NCBI RefSeq assembly: GCF_027595985.1
Contig: NC_073304.1
Span: forward strand, 213,372,500-213,436,499
DNA from: Sorex araneus
Taxonomy: Eukaryota > Chordata > Mammalia > Eulipotyphla > Soricidae
Length of the DNA stretch: 64,000 nt
Direction: 5' to 3'
Part shown: positions 22,580 through 33,964 of the stretch, piece by piece
Numbering within the stretch: position 1 is the stretch's first letter
Layout: each line of letters opens with the position of its first letter
Notes under the pieces: generated by a model
Databases searched by the model: none
What the model saw: the letters and a program-made list of their open reading frames with translations, nothing else
Told to the model about the DNA's origin: nothing
Translations under genes and position numbers: made by a program

Positions 22580-22721
22580 AGGGGCCAGACAGACAGGACG
22601 GCATGTACAGAACTTGCCTTGCCTGTGGCTGACCTGGGTTTGTTCCCTGGTACCCCATATAGTCCCGTAAGCCCTGCCAGGAGTTAGCCCTGAGCACTGC
22701 CAGGTGAGCCCCACCCCCCAA
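22580..22721 (+). mobile_element. Old shrew-type SINE
   Basis: GGGGCCAGACAGACAGGACG head and CCAGGAGTTAGCCCTGAGCA body. Confidence 0.68.
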
Positions 22722-22827
22722 AAGGGATCTCTTTGAGGGTCCAAGGAGGTAGCCTATGCTTTCCATATGTGAGCTGCCTACTCAGAAATGGTGCTGGTGT
22801 TTGGGCCACCTCCGGTGGTAGCACTCT

Positions 22828-23056
22828 AGCACCGTCCTCCCGTTGTTCATCGATTTGCTTGATGGGCACCAGTAATGTCTCCATTGGGAGACTTGTTGTT
22901 ACTGTTTTTGGCATATTGAATACATCAAGGGTAGCTTGCCAGGCTCTGCTGTGTGGGCGCAATACTCTCGGTATCTTGCCGGGCTCTCGGAGAGGGACAG
23001 AGGAATCGAACCTGGGTTGGCTGCGTGCAAGGCAAACGCCCTACCCTCTGTGCTAT
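22828..23056 (-). mobile_element. RTE-tailed SINE (copy C, 5' end trimmed)
   Basis: Head lacks the first dozen bases and abuts an AAT microsatellite. The tail keeps ATTACTGGTGCCCATCAAGC but ends in GGTGCTAGAGTGCTACC instead of GACAGT repeats. Confidence 0.82.
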
Positions 23057-23115
23057 AATAAATAATAAGAATAAAATACTCAAAAACATAATAATAATAA
23101 TAATAATAATAATAA
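23057..23115. repeat. (AAT)n microsatellite
   Basis: Interrupted array; the last nine units are perfect. Abuts RTE-tailed SINE copy C. Confidence 0.9.
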
Positions 23116-24301
23116 AGTGAAAAACCTCTTTGAAAGTCACCCTATGTAAATTCAAACAGCTAAGTGGCCAGCCCTCCGCTGCACACAATGGCCAGCACAG
23201 TCAAGCCAAGGGCTTTAGCGCTGCCAGTTCTCTGGCCCGGGGAAGGCTGGGCCTTCAGGCTGTGCCCACACACAGCCTGCACTTCCCCACTCCTCTCTCC
23301 TCACCTTATCCCAAAAATAGCTTTTCCACCCCTTTTATTTGTGTCTATGTGCTTTTCAGTAGAGCAAGATGACACGCCTTGGAGTAGAGGAGACCCCCTC
23401 CCTTAGAGTGTGAGGAGGGAAGTTTCCCCCCGCCTCGACTTCTTGGTCCCATGTGGACTGAGCAGCTGTACCCCCTCTCCCTCTCTGGACCCCAGCCTCT
23501 GTGGATGGAAAGCAGGAGGTGACAGGGCTTCCTAGACGGGACCAACCATGAGAGTTCTTTAGGAAGCTCTGACAACTAGATTCTTCCTGAGCCTGGAGGA
23601 AAAGCCCAGGGACCTGGAGCTACTGGTTTCGAGTTCAAATGCCGGGTGTCCCACATATGCACAGCACAATCCTGGCTGCGCTGCTGTTTGTGCCTGTGGC
23701 AGCCCCACAGCTCGGCTTGCATAAGCCCCATAAAAAAGGGTGGTGCGGTCCCCAGCAAGTTTTGCAAATAAAAAGACGCAGAAGTGTCGTGACCGGGGCA
23801 TTACGTAGGGATGTTAACTGTCCCCACTGGCCAGCATTGGTGGCCACCCCCAGTACGGATGTCTGGGCCTCCCCTGAGAGTGCGGCCACCAGAGAGCATG
23901 TGTGCAAGCAAAGCACTGCCCCTTAAGGAGTGCAAAGCTCGGCACTATAACCTGCAGCGGGACCCCCATGAGACCCCCATGGGCCCCATGGCCAAGCCCA
24001 TGTCAGCCCTGACCACCGTGCTATAGCATCAACAGAGAGGCGGCAGCAACAGGGGACAGGGAGGAAATGAAAACACACGAGCCGACCACTCATGTCTCTG
24101 GAACTCTGATTCACCCCGTAAGGGTGGGACCAGACTGAGTCACGGGAGGTGACCTGTGTCACCCAGCTGGCTCCTGCCCAGCCCCTGGTGGGAGGGCCTG
24201 TGCCTCTCGGGTGCCACGAGCTGGGCAGCTGGGAGAAGCTGAGAGTCCCCTCCCACCTCTGATGTCTCTAATATGTCTCTGCCTCTCCTTCTACTATCAA
24301 G
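23116..24301. other. No gene seen
   Basis: Unique sequence without exon signals that I can support. Confidence 0.45.
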
Positions 24302-24627
24302 GCAGGGGATGGAGCAGAGATAGGACAGCACTTGCCTTGCATGCCACCAACCTGGTTCCATCCCCCGCACACCATATAGTCCTCTGAGTCCGCCAGGAGC
24401 AAGTCCTGAGCACTGCTGGGTGTGACCCAAAAACATATTTAAAAAAGAGGAGGAGGGGCTGTAGCGATAGCACAGGGGATAGGGCGTTTGCCTTGCATGC
24501 GGCCGACCTGGGTTCGATTCCCAGCATCCCATAGGGTCCCCTGAGCACTGCCAGGAGTGATTCCTGAGTGCAGGGCCAGGAGTAAGCCCTGTGCATTGCT
24601 GGGTATGACCCAAAAAGAAAAAAAAAG
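24302..24627 (+). mobile_element. Two tandem shrew SINEs, old then young
   Basis: Old copy 24302-24441 ends GTGTGACCCAAAAAC; young copy 24455-24627 ends GTATGACCCAAAAAG plus A tail. Confidence 0.85.
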
Positions 24628-25139
24628 TGGAAAAAGGTTCAGGAAGAGGGTTGGGGGAGTCTGGGGGCTGTGTTATCCCAGGGCCAGAGGAGGGAGCATA
24701 GAAAAAACATTCCCTGCTCTATCCCCAGTCCCCTAGAACTGCAGGCACTGCAGGCTTCCAGGGCTACACTTCTCTACTGATAACCCCACACGTGATCTCG
24801 TCACCATCTCTCGCTAGCTGGTGAGTCCCTTAAGGGCTGGGACAGGCTTGATTTCCCCTGAGAGCCCAGCGTGTCCCCGGCACACTGCCACTGCTTGCTG
24901 ACTTTTTCATGAGGAACGGAGAGGCGAGAACACTTACCGGGTTACACAGGGTCAGAGCTGGACTGATACCTCCAGCCTAGCAACTCGGAAAGGCACCAGC
25001 TCGCCTCTGGGGTGGGGTCAGATCTCCTGTCCGAGGATGAGCTTGGCCCGCCCTGATTTGTAGCATAGCAGATTAATTTGGGTTTCGTGGAACCCTTCGG
25101 TAGGGTAAAGAATGGACAGTAGCCCTCTGGATAGGAAAA

Positions 25140-25187
25140 AGGCTTTCTCCTTCTCTCTGTCTCCGTCTCCGTCTCTCTTTCTCTCTG

Positions 25188-25271
<84 letters not shown>
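25140..25271. repeat. (CT)n followed by perfect (CA)35
   Basis: A CT-rich stretch passes into about 35 uninterrupted CA units, the longest pure dinucleotide run in the window. Confidence 0.95.
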
Positions 25272-25272
<1 letters not shown>

Positions 25273-25312
25273 AATTTCTAGGTTATCAGCTCTATGAAAG
25301 AAAGAGAAATCT

Positions 25313-25432
25313 TGGGCCAGATAGTACAGTGGGCAGGGTGCTTGCCATGCATGCAACCAGCCACTTTCAGGAGTGCTCCCTGAGCACAGAGCCAGGACTA
25401 TGACCTGAGCACAGTCCAGTGTGGCCTGAAAG
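25313..25432 (+). mobile_element. Decayed shrew-type SINE
   Basis: Head GGGCCAGATAGTACAGTGGGC and ACAGAGCCAGGACTATGACC remain; the middle is deleted. Confidence 0.6.
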
Positions 25433-26018
25433 TAGAGAGGGAGAGAGAAAGCTTTATTTTTTTCCTCCAGATGAATGCCAGCTCATGAATATTGATGGAG
25501 TTATAGCATCAAAAACTAGCATTCTGCAGCTCCCCGTCCAGTCCCCGGGGAAGATGCCAAGAAAGATGCTCCAATAATCCGGCCCGAGTGAGTGTCAGGG
25601 CACAGGATGCCCAAGGTCATGGGCCCACAGCGGATCTATCCATTGATGAGGAGAAATGTTCCAGAATGTAGAGAACCTGGGCAGGGCTCACCTTCAAGTG
25701 CTCGCATGTCCTGTGACTGCTCGAGGCTGCGCGGCAGAACTGGGGCTACTCGGCAGTTACCTCGTACCCCTGCCAAGAATATTCAACTACACCCAATCAG
25801 GGGGAAACAGTCACACAGAGCCAGAGGTGGGACACGCCACCTGGTGGACTTGACCTTGACTCTCATGCCAGGAGGAAGGGGCAGAGCTGGCCTCGCTGTG
25901 CCTGTGTGAGGCCCTGGGGGTCGCCACACTGTTTTCTGTTCTGTTCTGTTTTGTTTTATTGAGGCGGCTGTACTGAAAGGAACTGAAAAGACACAGTGCT
26001 GAAAGTGAAGCATAAAAC

Positions 26019-26024
26019 TTTATT
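26019..26024 (-). terminator. RSAD1: Likely RSAD1 polyadenylation signal (AATAAA)
   Basis: The first canonical AATAAA I found on the minus strand below the RSAD1 stop codon, giving a 3' UTR of about 1.15 kb. A U/GU-rich stretch (TGTGTCTTTT) follows about 25-35 bases downstream, as expected for cleavage. The UTR contains a 20-base oligo-T on the RNA sense (about 26607-26628). Confidence 0.55.
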
Positions 26025-27165
26025 GGAACCTGTGTCCCCTTATGAATCGGAAGGCGTTTCGGAAGCCTGGGACATCATTCGAGAAAACCACGTGGCCGTC
26101 ATTGCTCTTGGGCTGGTAACGGTTTCTGTGGCCAGAGAATACATCTTTCCTTGGACACAGCAGATAAAATGTTTGGCGTCTACAACTTTCTTTCAAACGG
26201 TGCAGAAAAAGAAAGAAAGGAAGGAAAAAAGAAAGTCGCGAGCGAGCGGTCTAAAGATGAAATGAATGTGGCCGGTGTGTAACAATGGCCGGGGCCGGGC
26301 TGAGCACTGGGCCGGGAGGCTGGCTGTTTGATTTCGGTGGGTGGAAGCGGGCCTCGCGAACATGAATCCCCGTCTCTGCCCACACTGTGCTGGCTCCCCG
26401 CGGCGGAGGCGCTGGGTACGGTTTACATCGAACTCTTCCTTTCAACTTTTCTGGAGGCTTGAAATCTTTCAAAAGGAAGCACGGGGAGAGGGTGAGGGCT
26501 CCTGGCCCCAGACTAAGCCTCGAACCCCGACGCAGGAGCCCCCCTCCGGGCAGGCCCTGGCACAGGCGAGGGCCCAGGCAGGCTCCGGAGAGCCTTTCAG
26601 GCTATTTAAAAAAAAAAAAAAAAAAAAAGGAAGAAAGAAAGAAAGAAAATGGCCTGAAAGTGCTGGTGCAGGAAAGGGCCAGGAAAACCGGCAGACTCTG
26701 CTCCCTTCCCCCTCTCCTGCTCAGCCCGCCTCACCCTTGCCCCCCCTCCCCGTACAGGGCTCGCACAGAGACCTGCGTGGCTCCTGCCAGCCAGGACAGA
26801 CCCTGGGTGACCAAAGAGAAGGTCAGGGCTTCCCCTGACTGTCCCCCTATTCTCAGAGCCCGGCTGCGCCTGAGCTGAGTGTCCACACAGGATCCCCCCA
26901 GCAGGCCTCACCCCTTCTCTGCCTTAGCCTGCATGGTGGGGGGGGGGTGGGGGCACGCTGGACGCTGCAGAGTGCGGCCTCCCAGGCTCACCATGGAGAG
27001 GCTCTGGCAGACACCCCGACTGTGCCGGCCGAGGGGCGCACAGCTGCTGCCACGTCCCTCACCCCCTGGAGCCGTGCCCTCGAGGGCGCCAGGCCCCCGG
27101 CCATGGCCAGAGCCAACATGTGTAAGACCAGCTCAGTCCCCCAAGGCCCACCTGGCGGGGTCCGG

Positions 27166-27280
27166 TCACCCTCCTGGGGCGGGGCAGGGCCTTCGCTGCC
27201 AGGCCTCTCGGAGCACAGGGAGGAGGGTCAGCAAGGCGGAGTCGAGCACGGCCAGGCCCTCCCAGGAACACCGCAGACCC
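27166..27280 (-). CDS. RSAD1: RSAD1 exon 9 (last coding exon, stop TGA)
   Basis: Reads [14 protein letters not shown] and ends PCPAPGG, with TGA as the complement of 27166-27168. The C-terminal [13 protein letters not shown] stretch matches the human protein as remembered. Confidence 0.93.
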
Positions 27281-30200
27281 CTGGAATACCCAGACCCGGC
27301 CGTGACCACCTGGCCCCTCCCAGCCCCACACCCCGGCACCACCCCCGCCCCCCAAAGGCCCCCTCGGCGCGCTCCCCCACTCGGGGGGCACAGGAGGCAG
27401 CCGGCCCCCACGCACCTGTCATCCAGCAGCAGCCGCCCCTCCGCCTGCAGCTCCCCCACTTCCGGACTTGCTCCGAACACGTCCCACAGGCTCAGCCGGG
27501 GCGCGAACCGCTGCCAGTGCTGGGGAAGCAGTGGGCTCGGAGGTCAGGGGCAGGCCGGGGCGGGTCAGTGAGCGGCTACTCGGCACAGGGAAGGGTCCCA
27601 AAGGCTCTGGCCTGGTGCAGGGGGCTCCACTGCTGCCTCCACCCCCCAGGACCAGGCCAACGGGCCAGCAGGGAGGCACTTACATTCCTGGTCCATGGCG
27701 CCCCCCAGTGAGCCTCCCCCCCAGACCCCCCTCCCACCCCACACCCAGAGTCACAGCCCGGAGTTTGAACGGTGCTGCCTTAAGACATTTGGAAGCCTTC
27801 CTGAAGTCTGAACCCATCGCTGAGAAAATGGGGTGTCAGACTGAGGCTACGATGTGTGCCCAAGGGAGCAGGAGGGAGAGGAGTGCCCTGGCTCAGGGTC
27901 TCACCACTGCACCACCGTGCCCACATGGGAGAGGGATGTGTGTGAGACTCTGTGTGTGTATGTGTGTGAGAGGGAGAGAGTGTGTGTGTGTGTGTGTCTG
28001 TGTTTGAATGTGAGACAGTATGTGTGTGTATATAAGGCTTGATGTGTGTGTGTGTGTGTGTGTGTGTTTGAAAATCTGTGAGTGTGGCTGTGTTTGAATG
28101 TGTGAGGCTGCATGTGTGTATGAGGCTCTGTGTGTGTGTGTGTGTGTACGTGTGTGTGCACACACGTGTATACAGAAAGGAGAACGCTTCTGCCAAGTGG
28201 AGGAAGCAGGGTACCAGCGCCCACTGACCTCTTACCTGGTGAGTAACCCCCACATCTGTCCGCAGCCCCATGGCCAAAACTTCCTCCAGCCTGAAAGTAA
28301 AAACCAGCCGGGGGTCTCAGAGACTCTGACCGGGCCAGTCTCCAGGCACGGGTGGGCCTGAGGGCGCGCGGGGAGCCCACGGGAGACCCCCTGCTGCTCA
28401 CAGCTCCAGCTCGCCCAGGGGGACACGCTTCCGGGTGCCGTGGCCAGACAGCATCACCTCCTTCACCCAGTTGTCAGGCTCGAGGGTCTGGATCCGAGCT
28501 TCCCGGGTGTGGCCACCGGCCCCCAGGGGCACAAACCGCCCGTGGGCCCCTGACAACAAGAGTCAGTCACCAACGCCAGGTTAGTGGCAGCCAACACCGC
28601 CGTGAGTTCTCCGATTGAGACCCGGAACACGGGAGAAGTGTTGCGTCCTCGGGCTCTGCGCCGGTTTGAGTCTGGGTTCGAGCAGACCCTCCAGCTGACG
28701 TGCGAGACGAGACCCCCGAGGGCTGGGGAGACGGCTGCACGCGGCAGGCCCAGGCTCCATCCCCGGCCCCGCCTGGCCCCCCACACTCCTGGGAAGGGTC
28801 CTGAGCACTGAGCTGAGACAGGAATAACCCCTGAACACTGCTGGGGGCGGCCCCAGCCCAAGGTAAATAAAAACAGACAGACAAAAAGGAAAAGACTGAG
28901 AAGCACCGTGTCAACCCCAACCCTGGGAGACACAGCCGCCTGAACTCTGCAAAGCGGGGGGTACTTCCTGCTGCACTTTCCACGTGGGGAAACTGAGGGC
29001 AGGGGATCTATGTGGCCCAAGACCACCCTGACACTGCTCTCTGGAGTCACCCCACCTACGCGATGACAGGGCACTCACCGGGCCCAACGCCAAGGTACTG
29101 TCCACACTGCCAGTACGTCCAATTGTGGGTACTAAGCGCTCCCTGTGGGGAGGGAGGGGACAGTCAGTGCAGAGGAGGGGGGGCAGGGGGCGGGGGGGCC
29201 CTTTCTGCTCAGAGGGTCCCATCCCAAGGCCTGGAGCCGCCCTGGCCACAGCCCCCGCGGGCCAGCTGCCACAGGACTCACGTTCCTGGCGAAGTTGGAG
29301 ACCTCGTACTGGCGGAAGCCCGCCTCCCGCAGGGCGGCCCGGCCCTCCAGGTACATCTCCGCGGCCAGGTCCGGGTCGGGCGCGGGCAGGGCGCCCCGCT
29401 GCACCTGGCTGAAGAGGGCGGTGCCCCGCTCCAGGGACAGCTGGTACAGGGACACGTGGTCGTCGCAGTGCTGGAGCAGCTCCCGCAGCTGCTGCAGCCA
29501 TGGCCCCGTCCGCTGGGCGGGCAGCCCCAGCAGCAGGTCCGTGGACACGCGCCCCGGGAAGAGGCGCCGGGCCTCCGCCAGGGTCCGCAGGGCGTCGCGG
29601 GCCGAGTGGGTCCGCCCCAGCAGCTGGAGCTCCCGGTCGTCCAGGGACTGGGGAGAGAGGAGGCGAGGGGTGGGCCTGCAGGGACCCGCCACTGGCCTGC
29701 TGGTCACAGACACAGATCAGAAGAAACGCGGGGACTCAGGTGGGAGTCGGAGGGTCAGGCTGGCACCCTGGCACCGCCCACTGCGGGGACGCTGCCCCTG
29801 GCCCCTCTGATTTGTTATTTCATTTTATTTTGGGTTTGGGTGTGGGGGGGATGCACACTCCTGGCTCTGTGCTCAGGGGCCCATGGGCAGTACCGGGGCT
29901 CCAACTGGGCTGGGCCACAAGCAAGGCAAGCAAACACCTCCCCTCGGACCCTCTATGATATCGTGATTATAACGCTGCACTGTTGGCTCTACTGTATAGA
30001 GGAGGAAACTGAAGTTCAGAGATCGTGAGACCCCTTGACCTGAAGTTCCTACAATCACAAAGGCAGACCTAGAATTTAGGACTGTCCAGCTCCTTTCCGT
30101 TTATTTAAGGACAGCTCCTTACACAGGGGGCCGCGGCAGGGTTCCATCCCAGCCCCACGGCCTTCTGAGGTTTGACCTTTCGTTCTGAAGGGTTTCAAGC

Positions 30201-31518
30201 CCACGGAAGCGCCAAAAGAGGAGCACAGGAAACGCCGAGGCTAGCTGCCCCGAGTAACGATGGGTCACATTTTGCTCTCGCTAGACATCATGCTGAATCA
30301 TCTGCGAGCAGGCGACAGCCCAGCCCTGTTCAGAAGAACTTCCCGTGATGACAGAACGGGCTAGGTCTGCACTGCTGGACACCGCAGGCACTGGCCCACC
30401 TGGTCACTTACCTTTCAAGATAATTAAATCTGGGGGGGAAGGGGGAGAAGGGGCATCCCGGTGTCCAGGGGGTTGGAGAGCACTTACGGCCGAGCTCAGT
30501 CTGGTCATGGGGACTTGATGTTTCCGGGACAGGGCTTGGGGGTGCCACGCTGTTCAGGCCGCCAGGGTTACACCCAGTGGTGCTTGGGAGCCAGCCGGGG
30601 CCACACCTGGCACTGCAGGGGACCAAACTCAGGGCCTTCCTGCTTCCTCCCCAAGTTAATGACACGGAAAGAGCCACCCAGGGCTCCCTCGTCCGAGGCC
30701 AGGGACTACCGTCCTGGTTCCGTGCAGCTGTAGGACACCCCACCACCCGTTCGCTCCCGAGTACAGGCCAGTGAGCAGCCCAGATCTGGGTGGTCACACG
30801 GAATCAACTTACAGAGGACCTCCCCGCCCTGCCCATCCCAGCCACTTTCCTTTAGAGCAAGGACACTCTCTGGCCCGGCCACAATCCAGGGGCAGGAAGG
30901 GTAGCGTGCCGCAGCACCATGATCAAATCCCGAGTCACCCTCATAGTGGCCCCACCGTACCACTGCATCCGCCCCGGCAGCTTCCTCTTCCTTCCCCAAC
31001 CCAGCCCCTACCTGGGCTCACGGGATGCCTTCAGCCCTGTCTACACTTCCCCTTCGTCATCCTCAGCTCTGACAATGACTTGTTGGAAGAACACGGTCTG
31101 GCTGTTTTTTTTTTTTTTTTAAAGTGTCACAACGGGGTTTGAAGCCCAGAGAAGTCCCCAGGCACCACGGGGCGTGGCCTCAACACAAAAACAGTCTCTC
31201 GATGAATTCTTTCCAGAGATCTGCTTACAGTTGTAAAGTCACTGAGCTTACGGTTCTCAGCACAGGAGCCTGCACTAAAAAAAATTATGAAGCAGGGAGG
31301 AGTGGAGATATAGCATGGCAGGTAACAAACATACTTGTCCTGCATGTAGCCTGGGCAGGTGAAACACTTGTCCTGCATGCAGCCCGCCAGTCCTGGTACC
31401 ACACGTGGTGCCCCTGATCCTGCCAGGAGCAAATCCTGAGCACAACTGGGTGTGATCCAAAACTGAAAACAACAAAATGGGGAAGAGAGTAGCTAGATCT
31501 CAAAATATGTGTTCTCTC

Positions 31519-31578
<60 letters not shown>

Positions 31579-33748
31579 GCACATTTTTTTGTTTTTGTTT
31601 TTGGTCCACGTCCAGACGGTGCTCCAGAATCACTCCTGGCAGTGCTTGGAGGACTGCAGGTGATGCTGGGAATCAAACCGAGATCAGCTGCATGCAAGGC
31701 GAGTGCCTTACCTTCTGTGCTATCTCTCCAGTCTCCAGAGGGGGGAAAAAAAAAGTCTTAAGTTTTCCTTAAGGGTCGTCACAATTAGATGTCAGCTGTG
31801 CGTTTGGAGCCAGAACTGACCTCTCCTTTTCATCACATCTGCTTGATGTATTAGCTGGGTTTCTTCCCACTCAGAAACCTTCCACTCAGGCCAGGTCCAA
31901 GGACGGGGGGACGTGCATTGTGTGCAGGCTTGGCGGACTCTGGTCTGCTCCTGACGGCAAGGTCCCCTGAGTGCCACTGGGAGCAACTCCCAAGTATCAA
32001 GCCAGGAGCGGCCTTGGAGCACTGTTGGATGAGGCCCCCAAACAGGACAGCGGAAACAAGACCTTCCACTGTCCTCTCACCGCGAGGCAAAACCCCACAC
32101 TGCTTGGTGAGGGCCCGAGACTGTGGAGCCCGAGACTGCAGCCTTGTCCGCGGCCTGTGCTGACAAGGAATGACTCAAGACTCCCCGAAACATTCCAGGG
32201 TGGTGGGGCCACTGAGTCAGCTCAGGCCTTCAGGCACCAGCCCTGCGTATGGACCACCCCTGAGCACAGAGCCTGGAGCAGGCACTGGGGACTTCTAGGT
32301 GTGGTCCATCCCCCTCAAAAAGAAAAACCAAACAAACAAAAAGTATGCAAGGTGCTTCCACTTCCTGTGTCCTTTCCTCCCACAGCCTCTCCTCATGAAT
32401 GCCACCTCATCCAAACACCACCTCCTCCAGGAAGGTTTCCGCGATTTCATCTGCCGGAGCTGATCTCCAGGCCTTACCTGGCCTCCCTGCACTAGCAGCC
32501 TTTCCTTCAGTGATCTGACCACCTGTCTACCTCCTCCTGTGTTTCCAATCACCGATCATATATTTTCTGAGCATCCTCTTGATACCAGGAGCTGTAGTGG
32601 GTGCTAGAATATTGTGACCAACCCAATCAAAGCCTTCACAAGCTCTGCCTCATGGCACTTGGGCCCGGGGCCCAGCAACAGACAGTTAAGTGCTTACAAA
32701 AGTGTCAACACACACTAGAGGCGCGCAGGTCCGGGTGCGGGGGGTTGAAGATGGGATACCTGGAGGCCGATGGACACCCTGTTGACCCCTGCTGCCCCAA
32801 AAGCTGCCAGCCTCGCGCCTGGGGCGGATGCAGGGTTGACCTCCAGCGTGACCTCGGAGTCTGCGGGCAGGTGGGCGGCGGCGGCCACTGCCTCCAAGAC
32901 TGCAGCCACGGTGCGGGGGCTGGCCAGGCTGGGAGTGCCCCCGCCAAAGAACACAGACTCCACCCTGAGGACCAAGGAGGGAGACCGTGAGACGGAGCGT
33001 GTGGGGGGGGAGGGGGCGCCCACCAGACCGGGGGCCCCAAACCCCTTCTAAGACCCACCGGCGCACCCCGCTGATGTGCAGGAGAGTCCTGGCCTCGGTC
33101 ACCAGGCAGCTGCGCAGCGCCGCCTCCTCCACGCCGCCGGCGCGGGGGACGTACTTGTTGAAGTTGCAGTAAGTGCACCGCTTCTCGCAGTACGGCCACT
33201 GGGGGCAGGGGGGCGGGGATGAGCAGGGCCGGGGGTCAGCCCTGCGCGCAGGTGGCCCCGAAATCCTTGCCCCCCTCCCCCCAGAGGCCCGCCAGCGACA
33301 GCCCGCACCGCCCCTCCGAGCCGTCCCCGCGCCGCCCGCGCGGACCCGCAGCAGTGAGCCCGGCGACCCCGCGTGAGCAAAGCAGCGCAGGAGGGAAAGG
33401 GCAGGGTCAAGGGCACCCGGGGGCTGCGCGCCGGCCCTCGGCGCCTGCCCCCCAGACCCGCCTGGGCACCGCGACCCCTTCCAGATCCCGCGGTCGGCTT
33501 TGCGGCGTCGCGCTGGGGGGTCGGCGTGGGGAAAGCGGGGCCCGGGGCGTCCCACGTGACCACTGGCCACGTGGGTTCCAGCGCGCGGCGGCGGCCCCGG
33601 CCCCGCCACTCACGTGCACGTAAAGCGCCGCGCGCCGGCTCTCGGGCTCTGGGCCCGGGCGTCCTCCCGCGCCCGCCGTGTGGCGGCGCCTCTGGGCCAC
33701 TCTGGCGGCTGCTGCCCAGCCGCGACCCCGAGCCCCGGGCAGCGCCAT
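27166..33748 (-). CDS. RSAD1: RSAD1, radical SAM domain-containing protein 1 (complete, 9 coding exons)
   Basis: Mitochondrial HemW-like radical SAM protein, a heme-binding homologue of bacterial coproporphyrinogen oxidases that is thought to act as a heme chaperone rather than an oxidase. Nine exons (33614-33748, 33059-33198, 32760-32964, 29282-29647, 29079-29142, 28402-28549, 28236-28290, 27416-27519, 27166-27280) join with GT/AG boundaries into 1332 nt, 443 residues, against 442 in human as I recall. The arginine-rich, acid-poor N-terminus (residues 1-40) fits a mitochondrial presequence. The cluster-binding CX3CX2C motif is at C49, C53 and C56 ([11 protein letters not shown]), followed by FFGGGTPS in exon 3 and the HemN-type C-terminal domain in exons 6-9. 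No frameshift or stop was met. ACSF2 lies upstream in tandem. Transcription starts in a CpG island with no TATA box. Confidence 0.95.
27416..27519 (-). CDS. RSAD1: RSAD1 exon 8
   Basis: Reads [20 protein letters not shown] and ends LLLDD plus two bases of an arginine codon at donor GTGCGT. The intron between this exon and exon 7 contains a long GT-rich tract. Confidence 0.9.
27940..28165. repeat. (GT)n-rich tract in RSAD1 intron
   Basis: Interrupted TG runs between RSAD1 exons 8 and 7. On the transcript this is a CA-rich stretch ending about 70 bp from the exon 7 donor, a possible hnRNP L site. Confidence 0.9.
28236..28290 (-). CDS. RSAD1: RSAD1 exon 7
   Basis: Reads [18 protein letters not shown] between acceptor TTTCAG and donor GTAAGA. 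It is the start of the HemN C-terminal helical domain. Confidence 0.92.
28402..28549 (-). CDS. RSAD1: RSAD1 exon 6
   Basis: Reads [19 protein letters not shown] and continues to PLGELEL, ending two bases into a leucine codon at donor GTGAGC. The frame is continuous with exons 5 and 7. Confidence 0.92.
29079..29142 (-). CDS. RSAD1: RSAD1 exon 5
   Basis: Short exon reading [22 protein letters not shown] across its 3' boundary, between acceptor CCCCACAG and donor GTGAGT. The H-N-x-x-Y-W motif is typical of the HemN/HemW family. Confidence 0.92.
29282..29647 (-). CDS. RSAD1: RSAD1 exon 4
   Basis: The largest exon, 122 codons, from [15 protein letters not shown] to YEVSNFARN. It contains the conserved LLLGLPAQ and [10 protein letters not shown] segments of the radical SAM barrel. 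The 3.1 kb intron before it (29648-32759) holds an MIR, shrew SINEs and a TC/AC microsatellite. Confidence 0.94.
29985..30095 (+). mobile_element. MIR fragment in RSAD1 intron 3
   Basis: GAGGAGGAAACTGAAGTTCAG and TCACAAAGGCAGACCTAGAATT follow the MIR core order. Confidence 0.6.
31300..31736. mobile_element. Two shrew SINEs flanking a (TC)n(AC)n microsatellite in RSAD1 intron 3
   Basis: A diverged plus copy (31300-31470) with a duplicated CACTTGTCCTGCATG segment, then TC/AC repeats at 31515-31579, then a minus copy (31585-31736). Confidence 0.72.
32760..32964 (-). CDS. RSAD1: RSAD1 exon 3
   Basis: Starts with the single base completing the split arginine codon, then [12 protein letters not shown], the SAM-contacting glycine-rich motif, and ends VSIGLQ at donor GTATCC. 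The exon is alanine-rich. Confidence 0.93.
33059..33198 (-). CDS. RSAD1: RSAD1 exon 2 (Fe-S cluster motif)
   Basis: Begins [16 protein letters not shown] after acceptor CCCCCAG and carries all three cysteines of the radical SAM cluster. It ends with two bases of an arginine codon before donor GTGGGT. Relative to the remembered human sequence there are a few extra glycine-containing residues after NKYVPR. Confidence 0.93.
33614..33748 (-). CDS. RSAD1: RSAD1 exon 1
   Basis: Encodes residues 1-45, starting [11 protein letters not shown], and ends ALYVH before donor GTGAGT. It contains the likely mitochondrial targeting segment (many R, no D, one E before residue 36). An upstream in-frame ATG at 33937 exists but lies in the CpG-island leader and is not conserved in the human protein as I remember it. 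Confidence 0.92.
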
Positions 33749-33964
33749 GGCGGGCGCGGTGTGTCCGTCCGCGTCCGGGCGGAAGGAGGAGGAGGAACTG
33801 CGGGAGCGCGCGCCGCGTCCGACGGCGCTCGGGCGCCACCTGCTGGACATTCGCCGCGCGCGCAGCCCCGCCTTCCCGCGCGGGGTGGCCCCGTTCCCCT
33901 CCCTACCCCCCCAACACCGACCTGGTGTAGCCCTCACCCCATCCCAGGAACTTCGTACGTTCCT

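Larger units (their letters stand above)
33050..33960 (-). promoter_or_regulatory. RSAD1: RSAD1 CpG-island promoter region
   Basis: CpG-dense segment spanning the 5' flank, exons 1 and 2 and intron 1 of RSAD1, with no TATA box near the start. Intron 1 and the exon 1 boundary carry three CACGTG E-boxes (33553-33558, 33568-33573, 33611-33616) within 64 bp; the first reads CCCACGTGACC. Confidence 0.65.

Noticed and set aside
25996-26265. Plus-strand frame containing WDIIRENHVAVIALGLVTV
   Set aside because: It looks protein-like but sits in the predicted RSAD1 3' UTR on the opposite strand, has no start context or family match, and ends in a simple repeat.
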